From: Echinostoma caproni | Lineage: Eukaryota; Platyhelminthes; Trematoda; Plagiorchiida; Echinostomatidae | NCBI GenBank assembly: GCA_900618425.1 | Contig: UZAN01039474.1 | Location: forward strand, 101,232 to 165,231 | Length of the DNA stretch: 64,000 nucleotides | Reading direction: 5' to 3' | Shown here: in pieces, positions 60,590 through 64,000 of the stretch | Layout of the letters: each line of letters begins with the position of its first letter | Numbering within the stretch: position 1 is the first letter of the stretch | The notes under the pieces: model-generated | Told to the model about the DNA's origin: nothing | Databases searched by the model: none | What the model saw: the letters and a program-made list of their open reading frames with translations, nothing else | Program-made: the position numbers and the translations under genes

Positions 60590-61160
60590 GAAGAAATTGT
60601 CAAGCCCTACCAAGTCACAGGACCACGGACGGCATTTGGACCTGCTGTTCTACCTACTGTCTTCCTCAAGTATATTGCGAACCGTTTAGCTGACGTGAAA
60701 CAGCACTCGTCAATATACTTCTCGATAACTGTTCCGTTCCACATCCGAAGAGATTGATCACTGTTATCCCAATCTGTAAAAATCATGTCTTAACACTTTC
60801 GGCATATTCCTATCATTTATTCAAGGCCAAAACTTACCGAACTTCTCAATCTTAGACGTCAACATTATTGTTGGTGTGTCCCAAATGGTCTGGCTCGGTT
60901 TGCCTGCACAACTCAATCCCAGACGTAATGCTCTCTGTTATCCGGTTCATCACCAAGCTCCTGGCACACACCACAAAATCCGGTCGTTGTGAATTCAGGA
61001 TTATTTTTCTGCGTGTAGACCATCTATTGATCACAACTTACAGTCTTCCGGTTACCCGGTTACCTTGTTGTTGCCTTAAAGATTTCAATGAGATAGTCTT
61101 CTTTTGCTTTGAGAAACGTAGGCAAAAATGGGCGGCTGTTCTTCTATATCAGTACGTTAC
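60590..61160 (+). pseudogene. heavily decayed non-LTR reverse transcriptase
   Basis: Across shifting plus frames: FGPAVLPTVFLKYIANRLAD (60634 onward, like the PDGLPA-x-FLK block after RT motif 1), then CPKWSGSVCLHNSIPDVMLS and VIRFITKLLAHTT, KSGRCEF (like QFGFR..ST.DALL..I..L of block 3), then FRIIFLRVDHLL where active enzymes have a D-x4-F-D-x-x-DH motif A. Many stops and shifts; motif C not found. It looks RTE/CR1-like and is clearly different from, and older than, the 7.3 kb element. Confidence 0.5.
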
Positions 61161-61648
61161 CACAACACACTGCAAAAAAATGGTTACTCCTTCCTGTGAG
61201 CATCAATATATTTTCCCTATTAGTCTCTCTTTCTATCCAACCATCTATTCTGATTTACCTGAAAAGTTATCAGTGCTCTCCGCTAGAGCTTTGCCAGCAC
61301 CAGTCACGTTTCATTTCTTCCCATGGATTCTCTAATTCGCAACTTGCGGGTTCCTGATATTGACACGCGTGTGGGTTTTCATGACCACAATATCCCCTGT
61401 GACAACTCACATCCCCTTCATACTGAATTATCTTTCTCACTCTCTGTCATCCCCACTCATTCACCAGGTATTTCTCCTTCCTGAATCAATATGAATAAAA
61501 TAATTCCTTTTTCTGTGACTGGCCGGTTCGTGCAGTAACAGGAACAAACATGCTACTGAGCTTCGGATGAACCCGTTGAGGTAACACATGTTTTCCGCCC
61601 TTACTGTATGTCTTGTTCTGCACCGAGATTATTTGTTTGTTACTAAAG

Positions 61649-61803
61649 GATCTGCAAGCATAACTGTTTGCAAACGTTTGTCAACACAGTGCTGCGAAAC
61701 AAAAATCCAAAAATTTTGTGAAGTGTATCACGTGCCGGACACTTTTCGGTTCCCTGTTCGCTGCTGTGGTTTTTCCATTGTGCCAAACGGTCATATCTAT
61801 TGA
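61649..61803 (+). CDS. candidate terminal exon, Cys-rich
   Basis: Acceptor TTTGTTTGTTACTAAAG, then 50 residues to TGA: ITVCKRLSTQCCETKIQKFC followed by VPDTFRFPVRCCGFSIVPNG. Six Cys including two CC pairs in 34 residues suggest a disulphide-rich secreted segment. Phase 1 at entry. Cys spacing does not match a family I can name. Just downstream of the decayed RT, so a repeat origin is not excluded. Confidence 0.33.
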
Positions 61804-62063
61804 GATGGACCGGAACACAGTTCTTTTGAGGCCATATTTATATTTAAGTCCTCAAACGATTCAAAATATATTTGCCAGCTTTTCAAGCGTCCACGAGATA
61901 GACAGGGCCCTATAGACAATCACGTCAGGTTCACATCAACCAAGTGTAAATAACGACTAATTTTCATTACTCATCGCGCTGTAGCTGTACGTAAAATCGA
62001 TCGGTTTCCTTGAAAAAGTGTCATATTTCTGTGTGCATACATCTTTTGGAAAATGTGCTTTGG

Positions 62064-62195
62064 TCATGAGTTACAGACTTGTATAACATGCCAGATCATC
62101 GTGAGCAATTTGGAAAAAAACATTTCTTCACCACTTTCTTGAGAATTTTTCAACAGAAGAGTTTCTGTTACGTTGTCACCAACTGCACGTATCTC
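62064..62195 (-). CDS. candidate terminal exon, pairs with 62577-62717
   Basis: Excellent pyrimidine tract (ATTTATATTTTTTATCGGAG), then phase 0 and 43 residues to TGA: RAVGDNVTETLLLKNSQESG, EEMFFSKLLTMIWHVIQVC. The pattern is helical with acidic patches. In phase with the exon candidate 381 bases upstream on the same strand. Confidence 0.37.
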   Translation of the reverse strand, partial: EIRAVGDNVTETLLLKNSQESGEEMFFSKLLTMIWHVIQVCNS

Positions 62196-62576
62196 CTCCG
62201 ATAAAAAATATAAATTATAGGGACTACCAGTTTGCACTTTCCAATAAAGGCTTTTGATGAACGAATTCATCAATTTTTAGGATAGCTTATGATAACAGGA
62301 AAGGGAATTGACGAAAACGATGAAACCAGGTGATAAGCGAAAGAATGAAGCAAAACATACTCACTACTAGATCCAATAACTAGTTAGGTTAGAAGAAGAG
62401 ATCTCAACATATTTCTATAGTAACACTCGCACCTTCGTGTTCATCAGGTTTCTTAACTACTTGGAACCATTTATGCATTGCTAATCTTTCACATGTGAAG
62501 CCCAAGCTCGCGTCCATGTAGCCTACTGAATTGATTCGTTGTGCTGAACGAACTTGTACACGCAGAAACAGATTAC

Positions 62577-62717
62577 TTCAAAATAGAAGTAAAACAACGT
62601 TTCAACTGTAAGTGGATTGATTACATCGGCAAATTTGGGGTGCATGAAATTGGGTATTGTAACCAAATCAAGCATTGGGGCCATGTAACATTGGTTTGAA
62701 GCACGCGGGAGCATCAT
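62577..62717 (-). CDS. candidate internal exon
   Basis: Exactly 47 codons, phase 0 at both ends, between GGGTAGCACACAG and TTTGAA|GTAATC. The peptide includes ASNQCYMAPMLDLVTIPNFM then HPKFADVINPLTVETLFYFY. The NPLTVETLFYFYF end faintly recalls NOT-box proteins of the CCR4-NOT complex (ETLFFIFYY), but the rest does not fit, so this is only a lead. Together with 62064-62195 it gives a 90-residue C-terminal part of a minus-strand gene. Confidence 0.42.
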
Positions 62718-62820
62718 CTGTGTGCTACCCGGGTCATCGTTTTCGCCGTCAATATTGCCAAACGCTGTGAAACGTGTTCGGCCATCCTTTGTGATAGCTG
62801 ATGGTTGGTTTTACTTAAAG

Positions 62821-62973
62821 ATGCATCACTGCAATCACAAGTAGACTGGTACACGGTGTATGAGATGAAAGCGATTTACAAAGCGTGTTTAGGCTTGTCC
62901 AGATCGAATAGAGACCAACAATCTGAATGTGGTCCGGCGCTGATTTCATCTTGTCGTACACATCATTTAAGAG
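62821..62973 (+). CDS. candidate internal exon
   Basis: Acceptor GGTTGGTTTTACTTAAAG and donor TTAAGAG|GTGATC. It reads SLQSQVDWYTVYEMKAIYKA and then CLGLSRSNRDQQSECGPALI; phase 1 in and phase 1 out. Balanced protein-like composition. No family recognised. Confidence 0.33.
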
Positions 62974-63436
62974 GTGATCACCTTTGGAAGCTAAATTTAT
63001 GGAGGTTGAACTTTTAAAGTCCGTTCACGTGGTTTAACCAACCCAGATGGGCTACTATTATATAATAGCTTGTTTTACGTTAGTGAATGAGTTAATTAAA
63101 CGAAACGCTTACATCTCGCAACATCTATTCCCTTTCGGTCGGAATGTATTAGACAAACGTAACCTGATATTTATAGTGTTTACGAATTACTGAAAATAAC
63201 ATTCCGCTAACAAATAATCACTTACAATTTTCTTTATACCGAGCATTTACTTCTAATGTCAAGTCGAGTTGCATTATGAAAAAGGGCTTTCTCGCGACGT
63301 CTTCTTAGGAAGCTTGCTGTTTCCCGAAAGGGAACTTTGATATTTGTGGTCATAACAAACTTCCTCATAAGCTATTACCGTCTCGCTGTATTTTCTGCTA
63401 GCAGGAAAGAAACAGATTTCAGATCATTTTTCCTCT

Positions 63437-63467
63437 TATATATAAATATATATATATGTATATATAC
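63437..63467. repeat. TA-rich microsatellite
   Basis: Interrupted TA/TATG run about 80 bases before the truncated Penelope-like element. Confidence 0.85.
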
Positions 63468-63549
63468 TAATCTATCGATATTGGCAAAGTAAAAATGCAT
63501 ATGGTTTTGGTGAACAAGCTCGTTTTTGACAACTTCTTTTTCGGGGTAA

Positions 63550-64000
63550 TACATTTATATTGCTCATCACAGCCTGAAAGATACCTTCGAATTCGTGGAG
63601 CTTGTAAGGGAAAAGAACACAAACGATTTGACGATGGGTTCTCTTGACGTATCGTCACTATTTACAAATGTTCCTCTGCTAGAATGTATCGACTATTTAT
63701 GCGACTACATCACAACAAATGATCTAAATATTGGCATCCCTGTAATCAACCGGAAAGAGCTTTGATTAAGATGCCCATTTAATGTACAATCTTTAATCGA
63801 CGGAGATTTATACAGACAAACTGAGAGAGTAGCTATGGGTTCTTCACCTGGACCCTTGTTGGCAGATGTTTTTGTCGTAAAACTGGAAAATCAGGAGCTC
63901 CGTGATACGATTGCCTCCCTACCACTGTACTGCCGATATGTAGACGACATTTTTGTCCTCACGAATAACAAGATCTCACTGGAAAGTCTAACCGATATTT
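63550..64000 (+). mobile_element. Penelope-like element, reverse transcriptase part
   Basis: One plus frame reads HSLKDTFEFVELV, then GSLDVSSLFTNVPLLECI (motif A, Asp present), VAMGSSPGPLLADVF (motif B block; active copies usually have GVAMGSPLGP) and YCRYVDDIFVL (motif C, YVDD intact), and runs off the window. SLFTNVPL, MGS-PGPLLAD and YVDDIF together are diagnostic for Penelope-like RTs. The homology starts abruptly after TAA at 63547, so the copy is 5'-truncated. There is one in-frame TGA (63763-63765) and no frameshift in 450 bases. The GIY-YIG endonuclease would lie beyond the window end. Confidence 0.88.

Noticed and set aside
63467..63658. Minus-strand ORF at the start of the Penelope-like element
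   Set aside because: Overlaps the RT frame and has no motif or splice support of its own.

Overview
This window is eukaryotic nuclear DNA from a draft assembly: 698 unresolved bases at 2334-3031, a 6-base gap at 21860-21865 and scattered single Ns. It is AT-rich, gene-sparse and full of decayed retroelements, with short exon-like islands separated by long non-coding stretches. The best fit is a digenean trematode. The reasons are a class A receptor with a flatworm-like divergent TM7 motif, a Penelope-like element, jockey/CR1-type LINE wreckage, and tRNA-headed SINE-like repeats that carry hammerhead ribozyme cores of the kind known from schistosomes (Smalpha). The species cannot be fixed from the sequence alone.

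Layout. 0-0.4 kb: frameshifted Gag-like remnant (minus). 0.75-1.35 kb: a phase-compatible two-exon candidate (minus). 4.7 kb: one internal exon candidate. 7.3-10.4 kb: a nearly full-span but dead non-LTR retrotransposon (plus). 12.07-13.42 kb: the only confidently complete gene, a 448-residue G-protein-coupled receptor whose coding region is one exon (minus). 13.8 and 44.0 kb: two copies of a tRNA-like SINE. 17-36 kb: mostly non-coding, with a few isolated exon candidates on both strands and an inverted repeat at 28.8-29.15 kb. 35-58 kb: several copies of a tRNA/hammerhead SINE. Two of them sit head to head at 41.7-41.9 kb, and the minus-strand ribozyme core there is intact. 42.6-43.0 kb: two inverted arrays of a degenerate 21-bp unit that reads as a heptapeptide. 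46.0 kb: a terminal exon candidate with a C2HC zinc finger followed by a poly(A) signal. 53-63 kb: further exon candidates, a badly decayed reverse transcriptase at 60.6-61.2 kb and a phase-compatible minus-strand exon pair at 62.06-62.72 kb. 63.55 kb to the window end: a Penelope-like reverse transcriptase, 5'-truncated, with one stop codon.

No operon-like organisation is expected or seen. The exon candidates rest on splice motifs, reading phase and protein-like composition only. With so many open frames in AT-rich DNA some will be chance, so their confidences are low. The receptor and the mobile elements are the secure part of this annotation.
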